DNA of 64,000 nucleotides from Cyanobacteria bacterium UBA6446. Lineage in GTDB: Bacteria > Cyanobacteriota > Vampirovibrionia > Gastranaerophilales > Gastranaerophilaceae. The stretch covers positions 27,735 through 91,734 of the forward strand of contig DJOE01000020.1 of NCBI GenBank assembly GCA_002438405.1, in the 5' to 3' direction. Shown here piece after piece: positions 1 to 10,400 of this stretch. How positions within the stretch are numbered: the stretch's first letter is position 1; the number at the start of each line of letters is the position of its first letter. The notes below the pieces were generated by a model that was given only the letters and a program-made list of their open reading frames with translations, was not told the DNA's origin and ran no database searches. Both the position numbers and the translations under genes were made by a program.

Positions 1-1
1 C

Positions 2-127
2 GAAGTCTTTGATATTCAAGGTAATAAGGCAATAGCTAACCCTGCAAATATTGATAAAACCGAAGATTTGTGTATTGATGCAGCTTTAAGTTGTCCTGTG
101 AATGCTATCGAAATTGACGAATATTAA
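2..127 (+). CDS. 4Fe-4S ferredoxin, C-terminal part (truncated by window edge)
   Basis: The frame from base 2 is open for 41 codons and stops at 125-127. It carries the pattern DLCIDAALSCPVNAIEI. The CPxxAI signature is the last cysteine-proline of a 4Fe-4S ferredoxin cluster, and the lone upstream Cys matches single-cluster ferredoxins. Such proteins are small soluble electron carriers of anaerobic metabolism. The N-terminal CxxCxxC part lies outside the window, so one versus two clusters cannot be decided. A hairpin terminator follows at 163-201. Confidence 0.75.
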   Translation, partial: EVFDIQGNKAIANPANIDKTEDLCIDAALSCPVNAIEIDEY

Positions 128-162
128 GATTTGTAATGTCATTAAAACTGAATAATAACAAG

Positions 163-201
163 AAAATTGCTTATTTTAACATTTAGGATAAGCAATTTTT
201 T
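163..201 (+). terminator. Rho-independent terminator after the ferredoxin
   Basis: Left arm 163-174 pairs perfectly with right arm 188-199 (12 bp, 13-nt loop), and the right arm runs into T residues. It separates the ferredoxin from the next gene. Confidence 0.8.
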
Positions 202-221
202 ATGCAAAATTTTTTTTATTA

Positions 222-231
222 ATATGTAGGT
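222..231 (+). promoter_or_regulatory. Shared leader motif ATATGTAGGT upstream of a small-protein gene
   Basis: The ten bases ATATGTAGGT recur exactly at 34582-34591 upstream of another lineage-style small gene. TATGTAGG recurs upstream of the gene at 51645-52817, and TATGTAAG upstream of the gene at 5748-5990. Its function is unknown. It could be a promoter element, a transcript start or a regulator site. Confidence 0.35.
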
Positions 232-265
232 TAGGTTTTATTATTTTTGAAAGGTAGGTTAAAGT

Positions 266-748
266 ATGGTCTCACAAGTAACAGCTCATTCTTATCAAAC
301 AATGACAGCAAAAGACAAAGGTTCTTTCGTAAATAGAACTAAATGTGCAGGAGCACATTTTACCAATGATATAAAATATAATGTACTAGGTGCAGGAGTC
401 TTGGCAGGTGGTGCTGCTGCAGGTTACGGTGTGTATAAAAAGCCGGATTTAGTTGTAAAAGCTTTTGAAAAAGTCGGTCAATGGGCATCAAAAGTTGGTG
501 CAAAATTGACCAAAGCAAAGAATGGTAATGTCACAAAAGCAGGTGCTTGGGTTGAAAAGTATGCAGCAAAAGCATTAGAAAAATTACCTAAATATGGAAA
601 AGCTGGAGCATTAGCAGGTGTTGCGTTATTAACTTTAGGTGCTTTGACCGGTGTTATTTCAAAACATTCTTATCAAGCAGGTAAAATTGACCAAAAATAC
701 ATTGATCAAGCAAAATTAGAAAATATGACAGGTACAATTATCGTATAA
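266..748 (+). CDS. small glycine-zipper protein of unknown function
   Basis: This 160-residue protein is not one I recognise. The start is supported by the ribosome-binding sequence AAAGGTAGG. It has two Gly/Ala-rich hydrophobic segments, at about residues 40-57 and 113-132. Between them lie lysine-rich amphipathic stretches. The order of a short glycine-zipper helix followed by a basic amphipathic helix resembles the C-terminus of the 127-residue protein at 34617-35000. Both genes have the same leader motif. A membrane-associated or membrane-binding role is plausible but only inferred. It is monocistronic, between terminator-like hairpins. Confidence 0.7.
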   Translation: MVSQVTAHSYQTMTAKDKGSFVNRTKCAGAHFTNDIKYNVLGAGVLAGGAAAGYGVYKKPDLVVKAFEKVGQWASKVGAKLTKAKNGNVTKAGAWVEKYAAKALEKLPKYGKAGALAGVALLTLGALTGVISKHSYQAGKIDQKYIDQAKLENMTGTIIV

Positions 749-767
749 ATTTTAACGGATAACAAAT

Positions 768-798
768 AACAAGGCGGGAATTTAATTCTCGCCTTGTT
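768..798. terminator. Hairpin between convergent genes
   Basis: AACAAGGCG at 768-776 pairs with CGCCTTGTT at 790-798. It lies between convergent genes and overlaps the end of the minus-strand ORF. The T-tract is weak on both strands, better on the minus side, so this is only a probable bidirectional terminator. Confidence 0.5.
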
Positions 799-955
799 CG
801 TATGTAAAACATATTTTTAGTCGTTGATTATCAGTAGAAACAATTGCCCAACGAATAATTGCTCCATATTGTCCAGACAATTTGTCCTCAATATATTTAG
901 AAGACAAATTATCTGTAATATCTAAATATGCAAAATCTGAAATAATTCTAGTCAT
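782..955 (-). CDS. 57-residue conserved-looking hypothetical downstream of glmS
   Basis: The ATG at 953-955 lies one base after the glmS stop codon (957-959), arranged as TAAT-ATG, which suggests translational coupling. A longer frame to 1003 would lie inside glmS, so I prefer the internal Met. The product starts MTRIISDFAYLDI and is soluble and mixed in charge, with no motif I recognise. It ends in the hairpin that closes the glmS transcript. The existence of the gene is inferred from position. Confidence 0.45.
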   Translation of the reverse strand: MTRIISDFAYLDITDNLSSKYIEDKLSGQYGAIIRWAIVSTDNQRLKICFTYEQGEN

Positions 956-956
956 A

Positions 957-2801
957 TTATTCAACCGTAACTGATTTTGCAAGGTTTCTAGGTTGGTCAA
1001 CATCTTTACCTAAAAACTCTGCAATATAGTATGCAATCAACTGCAATGGAATAGTCGCTACAATTGGTGACAAGTATTCATGAACTTCCGGAACCTTGAT
1101 AATAAAATCAAACAAATCATCTAGTTTAGGGTCAGAAGAGTTTGTCAAAGCAACCATTCTAGCATTTCGTGCTTTAGCTTCTTCACTGTTTGATAATAAT
1201 TTTTCAAAAACTTTACCTTGCATTAAAATTGACAATACAGGCATTGTTTCATCAAGCATTGCAATTGGTCCGTGTTTCAATTCACCTGCCGGATAACCGG
1301 TTGCATTGATATAACTGATTTCTTTAAGCTTTAATGCTCCTTCTAGTGCTGTTGGATAGTTAATTCCTCTTGCAATATAGATAAAATCTCTTGTATTTGC
1401 ATATTTTCTGGCACAAGCTTGAATATTTTCTTTGTGAGCTAAAATTTGTTCAATTTTTTGAGGTAAAATCAACATTTCAGCCTTGATTTCATTCAATTCA
1501 GTTTTAGGCAAAGATTCTTTTGTTTCTGCCATATAAAGAGCTAACAAATAGAATGAAGTTAACTGTGCAATATAAGATTTTGTAGCTGCAACTGAAACTT
1601 CAATACCTGCACTTACAGGAATTAAACTATCTGCTTCTCTTGCCATAGCGCTATCAGGTCTGTTTGTAATAATCAATACATGAGAACCTTTAGCTTTTGC
1701 TTGTTTAATAGCTGTTAATGTATCAGCTGTTTCACCTGATTGAGAAACACCGATTACAAGAGTATGTTCATTGGTAACTGTTTTTCTATAAATATATTCA
1801 CTTGATGGTTCAACATCAACAGGAATACCACAAAAAGCTTCAATAATGTATTTACCAACCATTGCAGCATGCAATGAAGTACCGCAAGCAATAATTTGGA
1901 TTCTGTTTAATTTTCTCAAATGTTCTTTTGTTAATTTAACTTCATTCAACACAATTGGAGAATCAGATGTATGAAGTTTACCGATTAAAATATTTCTGAT
2001 TACGTCAGGTTGTTCGTGAATTTCTTTAAGCATAAAGTGTTTATAACCCATTTTGCTTAAAGCCACTGGTTCCCAAGGTAATACTTCTACTTTTGGAATA
2101 ACTTCGTTACCAAATTCATCTTCAAGTCTTAAAGATGATGGGGTAAGAGTTGCAACTTGATTATCTTTTAAATAAATGGCCCTGTTTGTATGTTTGATGA
2201 TTGCAGGAACATCAGATGCTGCATAATATTCATTTTCCCCAACACCAATAATCAATGGAGCATTTCTTTTAGTTACAACAAGTTTATTAGGTTCATCATT
2301 ATGCATAATACCTAATGCATAAGCACCCTCAATTCTTTTTGCAGCCATTTGAACCGCTTTAGTCAAATCTTTAACTTCACCATAAATCATTGCAATTAAG
2401 TGTGCAACTGTTTCTGTATCAGTTTGAGAGCGGAATTTACAACCTTTTGCTTCTAACTCTGCTTTTAATTCTTTATAATTTTCGATAATACCATTGTGAA
2501 CAACAACTAATTTTCCGCAACCGCAAGTGTGTGGGTGTGCATTTACAACAGTTGGAGCACCGTGAGTTGCCCATCTGATATGACCGATACCAAGAGTTGC
2601 TTTTGAAATTTCGTAAGCATGAGGTGCTAATTCTTCTCTCAAATTAACTAATTTACCCTCTGCTTTATAAACTTTGATAGAATCTGCACATTTTACTGCG
2701 ATTCCTGATGAGTCATAGCCTCTATATTCTAATTGTTCAAGTCCGTCTAATAATATATCAACAACCGGTTTGTGACCGACGTATCCTACAATACCACACA
2801 T
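957..2801 (-). CDS. glmS: glutamine-fructose-6-phosphate aminotransferase (isomerizing)
   Basis: GlmS makes glucosamine-6-phosphate from fructose-6-phosphate and glutamine, the entry step to UDP-GlcNAc for peptidoglycan and lipopolysaccharide. The protein begins MCGIVGYVG, so Cys2 becomes the N-terminal nucleophile of the glutaminase domain. Two SIS sugar-isomerase domains follow, with CGTSLHAA near residue 307 and SQSGETADT. The C-terminus DQPRNLAKSVTVE is typical. The length of 614 residues is normal. The start has a strong SD, AAGGAGAG. I saw no glmS-ribozyme-like leader in the 91 bases upstream. Confidence 0.97.
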   Translation of the reverse strand: MCGIVGYVGHKPVVDILLDGLEQLEYRGYDSSGIAVKCADSIKVYKAEGKLVNLREELAPHAYEISKATLGIGHIRWATHGAPTVVNAHPHTCGCGKLVVVHNGIIENYKELKAELEAKGCKFRSQTDTETVAHLIAMIYGEVKDLTKAVQMAAKRIEGAYALGIMHNDEPNKLVVTKRNAPLIIGVGENEYYAASDVPAIIKHTNRAIYLKDNQVATLTPSSLRLEDEFGNEVIPKVEVLPWEPVALSKMGYKHFMLKEIHEQPDVIRNILIGKLHTSDSPIVLNEVKLTKEHLRKLNRIQIIACGTSLHAAMVGKYIIEAFCGIPVDVEPSSEYIYRKTVTNEHTLVIGVSQSGETADTLTAIKQAKAKGSHVLIITNRPDSAMAREADSLIPVSAGIEVSVAATKSYIAQLTSFYLLALYMAETKESLPKTELNEIKAEMLILPQKIEQILAHKENIQACARKYANTRDFIYIARGINYPTALEGALKLKEISYINATGYPAGELKHGPIAMLDETMPVLSILMQGKVFEKLLSNSEEAKARNARMVALTNSSDPKLDDLFDFIIKVPEVHEYLSPIVATIPLQLIAYYIAEFLGKDVDQPRNLAKSVTVE

Positions 2802-2892
2802 ATTGTTCTCTCCTTAAAAATACTACAATATATATGATATCATCAAAATATCCCAATTCTGAGAACTTTACATATTTTTTACATCTTTTAAT

Positions 2893-3450
2893 TTAATCTA
2901 AAATATGAATACCTGTACCGGTAATTGTTGGATTGTATGAATTGTGATAACCCCAACCATTTGAACCATAATAACCTCTGTTATATGATGGTCCAAATGA
3001 AGAATTCATGAAATTTGAATTTGATAAAGCAGGAGTAAAACCTGTAGGTTGACCAATAAATCGATTGATTATCCGATTTCTAAAACTTGGTGAGGTGAAA
3101 TTTTCTGTACCTGAATTAAAATATCTGCTTCCCATATAATCTCCTCTATAATTTGCAAGAACATTGTTCATTCGCTGACTTATATTTAACGTTGGAAAAT
3201 TTTTCTTAAAAACTTGATATTCTATTCGATTTAGTCGTTCAGCATTGTTTTCATTTTGGTAAGTTTGATTAAATAAGAATTGCTCAACTCGTGTCAAATC
3301 TTGATTATATGGATTTTCAGCATCAAATGTAAAAGCATTTACTAACTTGTATGGACTATTGTGCCCATAGTTTGTAATAATTGCATCTGAACTTAATTCA
3401 ATTAAAAATATACTTAAAATAACAATCCCGATAAGACTAAATTTACTCAT
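2893..3450 (-). CDS. secreted protein with R-(I/V)-E / F repeats, unknown function
   Basis: The start at ATG 3448-3450 is set by GAGGTGA eight bases upstream. The frame is open to 3501 but has no ribosome site there. The protein has 185 residues. Its N-terminus MSKFSLIGIVILSIFLIEL is a signal peptide or anchor. Mid-protein, two roughly 21-residue units repeat the pattern L-x-R-(V/I)-E-x-x-(L/V)-F (LTRVEQFLF, then LNRIEYQVF). A third partial unit begins RMNNV. The C-terminal third is rich in Asn, Ser, Gly and Tyr. I recall similar units in exported proteins of this lineage, but no function is known to me. Confidence 0.7.
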   Translation of the reverse strand: MSKFSLIGIVILSIFLIELSSDAIITNYGHNSPYKLVNAFTFDAENPYNQDLTRVEQFLFNQTYQNENNAERLNRIEYQVFKKNFPTLNISQRMNNVLANYRGDYMGSRYFNSGTENFTSPSFRNRIINRFIGQPTGFTPALSNSNFMNSSFGPSYNRGYYGSNGWGYHNSYNPTITGTGIHILD

Positions 3451-3561
3451 ATTCACCTCAACATTCAATTGTATAATAGAACTTTTAAATATTTTTATCA
3501 TTCACCTGTTGTCTAATCTTTACAATTAGCCTTAACTAAGGAATAATGCTAAGATTAAATT

Positions 3562-5628
3562 ATGATGTTTAATAAAAATAAGAAAAAAAGAGTTATTGCA
3601 TATCTTCATTCTCACTGGGATAGAGAATGGTATAGAGAATTTGAAATTTTTAGACTTAGATTAGTTAAAGTTTTTGATAATATTTTGAAATATTTGGAAG
3701 AAGATAAAATTCCATCATTTTATTTTGATGGACAAGTAGTAGCCTTGCTTGATTATCTTGAATTCAGACCAGAAAAAGAAGAACTCGTCAGAAAGTTTAT
3801 TAAAGATAAAAGACTTTTCATTGGTCCTTTTTATTGTTTAGTTGATGAATTTTTGACTGATGGGATTTGCTTTAGAAAAAATATAGAAATTGGAACTAAA
3901 ATTGCAAAAAGTTTTGGTTGCGAAGATTTTATCGGATATTTTGCGGATACTTTCGGGCATAGCAAGAATATTCCAATGATTTTGAAAGAATATGGTATTG
4001 ATAAAGCTATGGTTTGGCGAGGTTGTAGTGATGAATTACAATCCGAATTTATCTTTAATGGTGTTAACACTGTAAACTTAATCCGTGGATATTTTATGGA
4101 TATTTTTTCCTCTGATATTTCAATGCAGGAAAAAGCGAATTTTCTTAAAACAAATTTAGATAAAATTGCTGAAAAATCAGGTGAAACGTTACTATTGCCA
4201 ATTGGAGCAGACCATTTGGCAATTCCTGAAGATATAAAATCTCAAATTGAGAGTGTTAATTTTTACCTTGATGATTATGAAATTGAATTAGGCACTCCAT
4301 TTGACTATTTTGATTCGGTTAAATTTAAACAAAAATATGATGGAGAATTGAGAAATAATTCAAAAACATTTATTCTTCAAGGTTCATATTCTGCGAGAAC
4401 AAAACTAAAACAACTTAATACTGAGTGTTCATACAAACTTGATTTGGCAGATAAAATTCAGTTGAATTTCGGGAATAACTATGAAAAAGCTATTGAATAT
4501 GCCTATAAATTGTTACTTCAAAATCAAGCGCATGATAGTATTTGTGGTTGTTCTACCGACTTAGTTCATCAAGAAAATATTACAAGGTATCATAAAATTT
4601 TAGAAATTGCAGATACAATTATCAATGAAATAGGTGTAACTCAACCCGAAAATATGTCTATAACATTCAAATATCTTGATAAATATAAACTTTTAACAGT
4701 TGAAAAAAATAAGGTTGACGAAAATTCTCAGGTGATAAGTAAGCGAAAAGGTTTCCCTAAATCATTGTTATATGATATCAATAAAATCCCTGTTACAGAG
4801 GATTATACAACTATTTACACTTTACTAAAGGAATTTAATGGTACGAATGATGCGACTGATTTAAAAATCGAAAATAACATGTTATCTAATTCAAATATCA
4901 AAATTGAATTGAAAGACGGGAAATTGAATCTTTATACTGTTGATAAATGCTATGAAAATTTTATTGAATTTGTCAGATATAAGGATAATGGTGATACCTA
5001 TAATTTTGGACCTTTAGAAAATGATTTAGGTGAAGTTGCAGAAATTAAATCGGCAAAAGTTCTTGTAAATGGAAATTTGCGTTCAACAATAAGAGTTTCA
5101 ACATCATTTTTTAATGTAGATATTTCTTTAGATAAAAAATCTCATTTACTTAATTTCAAAATCAAGTGGTTAAATCTTTTGTCTAATAGACTATGGCAAG
5201 TTAGATTTAATACTCAAATGCCAATAACCAAAACATATTCTGAAGATATGAATTTACTTCTCGAAAGAGATTTTGACCCAGATTATGATATACATCAAAA
5301 TTTGCCCAAAGAAAAAGGTATTGAAGCAATGACAAACACTGCACCATTGCAACGTTTCGTCTGGGCTAACGGTTTAGGAATTATAACAAAAGGTTTGACA
5401 GAATATGAAGTTCTACAAGATAAACTTGCAATAACGCTATTGAGAAGTACCGGTATAATTTCAAACCCTAGAAATCCGGCAAGATCAACTCCTGCTGGTC
5501 CTCCAATTGAAGTTCAGGAAGCTCAACAAATTGGAGAAAATACGGCAGAATTTGCTATCGGATTTTTTGATGTAAAAGATTGGGCAAATTATGTTGAAGA
5601 GGTTTATCCGCAAACAGTTTTATTTTAA
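3562..5628 (+). CDS. glycoside hydrolase family 38 alpha-mannosidase
   Basis: The 688-residue protein begins with the GH38 metal-site motif HSHWDREW (residues 16-23). It carries ADTFGHSKN with Asp129 as the expected catalytic nucleophile. The motif NQAHDSICGCS lies near residues 322-332, as in bacterial GH38 enzymes. The family hydrolyses alpha-mannosidic linkages using one zinc or similar divalent ion. No signal peptide is seen, so a cytoplasmic role on imported mannosyl sugars is likely. It is single-gene and closed by a terminator. Two Met codons open the frame and no clear SD decides between them. Confidence 0.9.
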   Translation: MMFNKNKKKRVIAYLHSHWDREWYREFEIFRLRLVKVFDNILKYLEEDKIPSFYFDGQVVALLDYLEFRPEKEELVRKFIKDKRLFIGPFYCLVDEFLTDGICFRKNIEIGTKIAKSFGCEDFIGYFADTFGHSKNIPMILKEYGIDKAMVWRGCSDELQSEFIFNGVNTVNLIRGYFMDIFSSDISMQEKANFLKTNLDKIAEKSGETLLLPIGADHLAIPEDIKSQIESVNFYLDDYEIELGTPFDYFDSVKFKQKYDGELRNNSKTFILQGSYSARTKLKQLNTECSYKLDLADKIQLNFGNNYEKAIEYAYKLLLQNQAHDSICGCSTDLVHQENITRYHKILEIADTIINEIGVTQPENMSITFKYLDKYKLLTVEKNKVDENSQVISKRKGFPKSLLYDINKIPVTEDYTTIYTLLKEFNGTNDATDLKIENNMLSNSNIKIELKDGKLNLYTVDKCYENFIEFVRYKDNGDTYNFGPLENDLGEVAEIKSAKVLVNGNLRSTIRVSTSFFNVDISLDKKSHLLNFKIKWLNLLSNRLWQVRFNTQMPITKTYSEDMNLLLERDFDPDYDIHQNLPKEKGIEAMTNTAPLQRFVWANGLGIITKGLTEYEVLQDKLAITLLRSTGIISNPRNPARSTPAGPPIEVQEAQQIGENTAEFAIGFFDVKDWANYVEEVYPQTVLF

Positions 5629-5655
5629 TGTTTCCTTATTTGGCAGGAATTCACA

Positions 5656-5690
5656 AAATAAAAAGCAGTCTTAATTTGACTGCTTTATTT
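5656..5690 (+). terminator. Terminator of the mannosidase gene
   Basis: AAAGCAGTC at 5662-5670 pairs with GACTGCTTT at 5678-5686 around a 7-nt loop. Flanking A and T tracts make it usable on both strands. Confidence 0.8.
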
Positions 5691-5747
5691 AGTAAATAAT
5701 GTTTCCTATCCTTTTCCTTAAATTTCTTTTCTCTTATTTCCTATTGA

Positions 5748-5990
5748 TTATCCAACAACTTTTGATACAAAGTTTACAACTTCAAAGAATGAATCCTTTA
5801 CAAACTCTTTAGCTAATGTACTTACAGGTCTGTTTTCAATACAATCAAAGACATAATAGATTGGGTCTTTTGAATTATTGAATCTCATTCTTCTATCTTT
5901 ATTTTCTAGGTAATTAAATTCAGCAGAAGCTTTTCTTTTTCTTGATGGTCTAACCATTGTTCCAAATGCTTGTCCTGAAGTTGCTAACAT
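5748..5990 (-). CDS. small basic protein of unknown function
   Basis: This is an 80-residue product with an Arg/Lys-rich patch (RPSRKRK) near residue 15 and a hydrophobic C-terminal third. No family is recognised. The SD is weak (AAAGAG). The leader shares TTTACTTTATATAT and TATGTAAG with the leader of the small gene at 34617, which supports it being a real, co-regulated small gene. No signal peptide is seen. Confidence 0.5.
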   Translation of the reverse strand: MLATSGQAFGTMVRPSRKRKASAEFNYLENKDRRMRFNNSKDPIYYVFDCIENRPVSTLAKEFVKDSFFEVVNFVSKVVG

Positions 5991-6089
5991 ATCTCTTTAT
6001 CTCTCTCTTATTTATATCTTACATATATATAAAGTAAATAACTTTAAAAAAATTGCTTTTTTAAAAAGAGGATTGGTAACATTTCTTAA

Positions 6090-7499
6090 CTATTTCTCTA
6101 AATCAACACTATCACTGTCATCAACAATGTTTTTACCAATTGCTTTTTCAAGTTCAGCCTTTGCTGAATTATATTCATATAATGCCGTATAATAAGTTAA
6201 TTGAGCTTGCTCATAAGTTGTTTCAGCATCTCTCAACTCAATAGGAGAAGCTTCGCCTACTCGATATCTGCCATAAGACAATTCATAGTTTTCTTTTGAT
6301 TGTTTCATCTGTAAAATTGCAACCGGAAGTTGATTTCTTTTTTCGTCAAGTTTTAAATATGCATTCTGAATTTCTAAATAGATGCTATTTTGGGTATTTC
6401 TTGCATTTGCCAATTCCCTATCATATAAATAACGAGCTTCCTTAATTTCATTTCTGATTAACATTGCATTAACTGTCGGGAAAATCAAATAACCACCTAC
6501 GTTATAACCATAATTTGAGTTCCATGATTTACCACCTCGTTGATATTGAGCTTCAACAGAAATACTTGGGAAATATGATTTTTTAGCAAGTTTTAATGTT
6601 TGATTTGCTTCCTCTACCTTGATTTCTGCAAGTTTTAATTCCGGTCGAGCTTCTCTGGCTGTATCAATCGCTTGTTCAAAAGTTAAATTTGTCGGTTGAT
6701 ATTTTAATTTGTCTAAAATATCGTATTTTTCAATATATGGAACACCCATAACATTATTTAACTTTGCAATCGCAAGATTAACCGCATTTTCCGATTGAAT
6801 AAGTTTTAACTTTGCGCTACTTAAATTCGTTTCCGCTATTGTAACATCAACTTTTGGATTCATACCAATTTTATAAAAAGCTTTTGCCTGATTATAAAAC
6901 ATTTGATATTTATCAACCATTTCTTGTGCTACACGTTTATTTTCATAGGCATAAAGAACATTGTAATATGCATCTTTTGTTTGATAAATTACATCATTTA
7001 CAATAGCTTCAAAGGTCTTTTTATATCCGTCATAGTCCAATCTTTTAATTGTTGCCTGATTTTGAGTTACCCCAAAGTCGTAAAGCATTTGTTGTAATGT
7101 AACTTGTCCTGCCAAGTAATAATTGAACTGCAAGTTTTTACCCAATGCATCAGACAATTGAAGTTGCTTTATATGGGTATAACTTGTTTGCCAAGAAACA
7201 CTCGGGAAATAATTTGACCAAACTTGTTTTATTCTTGCATCAGATGCTAATATATCTTGAAAAGCAGCATTAATTTGTGGGTTATTGCCCAAAGCAAGAC
7301 GAAGACAATTATCTAATGTCATATCTATATTTTTTTCTATTGAACCGGATATAACAAAATCGGGGTTAACATTAACGTTTGGCAAAACATTTTCTGAGCC
7401 TGGAAATTCATTTGAATTAATCTTATTTCCAAGATTTGCGGAAAATACCGGCATTGCCAAAAGCATAAATATTATAGTTAAAATTGTCTTCTTAAACAT
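6090..7499 (-). CDS. TolC-family outer membrane efflux protein
   Basis: This is the outer-membrane channel of the adjacent RND pump. The start at ATG 7497-7499 gives a clean signal peptide ending in MPVFSA and has AAGGA upstream. The upstream extension to 7559 would run inside the pump gene. The gene overlaps the end of the RND gene by 8 bases, which suggests translational coupling. The mature protein has two repeats with the alternating coiled-coil pattern of OEP domains. It ends with a charged Asp/Ser tail. The length of 469 residues is usual. It exports drugs or metabolites together with the two genes upstream. Confidence 0.93.
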   Translation of the reverse strand: MFKKTILTIIFMLLAMPVFSANLGNKINSNEFPGSENVLPNVNVNPDFVISGSIEKNIDMTLDNCLRLALGNNPQINAAFQDILASDARIKQVWSNYFPSVSWQTSYTHIKQLQLSDALGKNLQFNYYLAGQVTLQQMLYDFGVTQNQATIKRLDYDGYKKTFEAIVNDVIYQTKDAYYNVLYAYENKRVAQEMVDKYQMFYNQAKAFYKIGMNPKVDVTIAETNLSSAKLKLIQSENAVNLAIAKLNNVMGVPYIEKYDILDKLKYQPTNLTFEQAIDTAREARPELKLAEIKVEEANQTLKLAKKSYFPSISVEAQYQRGGKSWNSNYGYNVGGYLIFPTVNAMLIRNEIKEARYLYDRELANARNTQNSIYLEIQNAYLKLDEKRNQLPVAILQMKQSKENYELSYGRYRVGEASPIELRDAETTYEQAQLTYYTALYEYNSAKAELEKAIGKNIVDDSDSVDLEK

Positions 7500-10400
7500 T
7501 TTTTCTTTTTTCCTTATACTCATGAATTTTGTGAGCAAAATTAACTTTAAATTCTTCAACCATAACGTAAAAGGCTGGAACTAAAAATGTACCGATAAAT
7601 GCAACAGCTATCATTCCACCAAATACAGTCATACCAACAGAGTGTCTAGATGCTGCACCCGCCCCAGATGCAAATACCAATGGCAACAAACCCAGTACAA
7701 ATGCAATGTTTGTCATCATAACGGCTCTAAAACGAAGTTTTGCTGCTTGTAATGCGGCTTCTTTAATCGGCAAACCTCCTTGGTGTGCATCTTTAGCAAA
7801 CTCAACAATCAAAATTGCTTGTTTTGTACTCAAACCGATTAACATAACTAAACCAATTTGAGAGTAAATATCTAGAGAATAGCCACTTACATATTGGAAT
7901 AACAGAGCCCCAACCAAAGCAACCGGAGTAACAAGTAATACTGATACTGGAAGTAGCCAACTTTCATACAATCCAACTAAGAACAAAAATACGAAGACTA
8001 GTGACATTGCTAAAATTGGTCCGATTTGTCCGCTTGATTCTTTTTCTTGTAAAGACGTACCAGACCAAGCATAACCCATATCTTCCGGCAACACTTTATC
8101 TGACAATTGTTCCATCAGGCTCATTGCCTTACCGGAACTTACACCTGCTCTAGTGTTACCGTTGATTGTAACTGCAGGATACATATTAAATCTTGTTCTT
8201 ACATAAGGACCTACAACATTTTTAGTTGTAATTACTGCCGATAATGGAACCATTCTACCATTATTGTTTTTTACGTAAATTTTATCTATATCTGAAATTT
8301 TTGCCCTGAAATCAGAATCTGCTTGAACGTAAACCCTATAAACACGACCATACTTGTTAAAGTCATTAATATAAGATTTTGCAAAATATGCTGCAATTGC
8401 GTTATAAACTTCAGATACTTCAACTCCTTGAGCCATTGCTTTATCTACATCTACATCAAGTTCTAATTGTGGCAAATTCGGACTATATGAGCTATAAATC
8501 ATTGAGAAGTTTGGATTAGAACGAGCTGCATTCATAAGTTTTGTTGCCTGTTCGTATAATGCTCCTGCATCTCTATCACCTTTATCAAGCAACTGGTATT
8601 CAAACCCGCCAAACATACCCAAACCTGTAATTGCAGGAGGTGAGAATGTCGCAATTGTTGCTGACGGATAATTAGCAAAAGTCATGTTGATATTTTTCAT
8701 AATACCATCAAGTGATTCTTCTTTATTTTTTCTCTTAGACCAAGGTTTTAAGCTTGAAACAATAAAAGCAGTATTTTCACCATTCATACCAACAAGTGTA
8801 ATTGTATCTTCAACTCCTGGAATTTTTAAAAGTTTTGATTCAACATCACTTGCAACAGAATCTGTTCTAGAAGCAGATGATCCGTCAGGCAACTGAATTT
8901 GAGTAAAAATAGCACCTCTATCTTCTGCTGGTAAAAATCCTCGTGGAATTAGCATAAACATTCCAATTGTGAATAGAACAATTATACCAAGAACACCAAA
9001 AGTAAGTTTTGGTGACTCAACAAATGATTTTGTATAAACTAAATATTTATCACGAACACTTGCAAACCAATCATCAAACATTTGAATAAATTTGAAATCG
9101 GCTTTTTCTTCTCCTGATTTCAATATCATTGAACAAAGAGCAGGAGCAAGAGTCAATGCAACAAGTGTTGATAAACCGATAGATGAAGCGATACATAGTG
9201 CAAATTGTCTAAACATACGACCAGTAATACCGCCCATAAATGATACCGGAACAAATACAGCCATCAATACAAGAGAGGTTGCTAAAACAGCTCCAAATAC
9301 CTCTTTCATTGTAATTTCAGTTGCAGTTTTAGGATCTTTTCCCTCCTGAATATGTCGTTGCGTATTTTCAAGTACAACAATTGCATCATCTACAACCAAT
9401 CCAACGGCAAGAACCAGTCCAAATAAAATTAACAGATTTATTGAAAATCCGAACAAGTGCATAAAAATAAATACACCAATTAATGAAACCGGAATTGCAC
9501 AGAATGGAATAAATGCCGCACGAGCAGTTCCTAAGAATAAATATGTAACAAGTGATACAAGTAAAACTGCTAAAGCAACTGCGCTGATTACCTCGTTAAT
9601 AGATTCTCTAACAAACTCTGTTTCATCGTGTTGAACTTTATATTCTAAATCTTTTGGGAAAGTTTTGCTTAACTCTGCCAATCTTTTTTGAATTTTGTTA
9701 GACAAATCGATTGCGTTAGCTTCCGGTAATTGACTGACTGTAATAATTGCAGAATTTTTACCACTAATACGAGAGAAATATGAATAACTTTCTGCACCAA
9801 GTTCAACCCTTGCAACATCTTTCAATCGAATTTGAGAACCATTTGGTAAAGATTTAACAATAATATCTTCAAATTCTTTTGCCTCTTTAAGACGACCTTT
9901 TGTCCTCATTGTAAGTTTGATGAGCTGCTTTTCTTTCATTGGTTCTACACCCAAATCACCGGCAGGAGATTGAATGTTTTGTGCTTGAATTGCAGCTGAT
10001 ACTTCACTTGTTGAAAGTCCATAATTAGCCATTTTATCAGCATCAAGCCATATTCTCATTGAATAATTTGAAGAGCCGAATACCGAAACCTTACCAACTC
10101 CACGAATTCTTGCAAGTTCATCTTTAATATAAATATCTGCATAATTTGAGATAAACAATGGGTCATAAGAATTATGTGGAGAATTTACGGAAATCATCAA
10201 AAGCCCCGGACCTCCGGTAGATTTTTTTACCGACAATCCATATCGCCGAACCTCTTCCGGCAAACGAGGCGTAACTAATTGCAACTGGTTTTGAACGTTT
10301 ACAACTGCCATATCAGGATCAGAACCAACCGCAAAATATAGAGTTAAGCTATAAGAACCGTTCTGTGATGTAGAAGACATATAAATCATATCTTGAACCC

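Noticed and set aside
2802..2892. glmS ribozyme in the glmS leader
   Set aside because: The leader is 91 bases and A/T-rich, with none of the ribozyme core helices I would expect.
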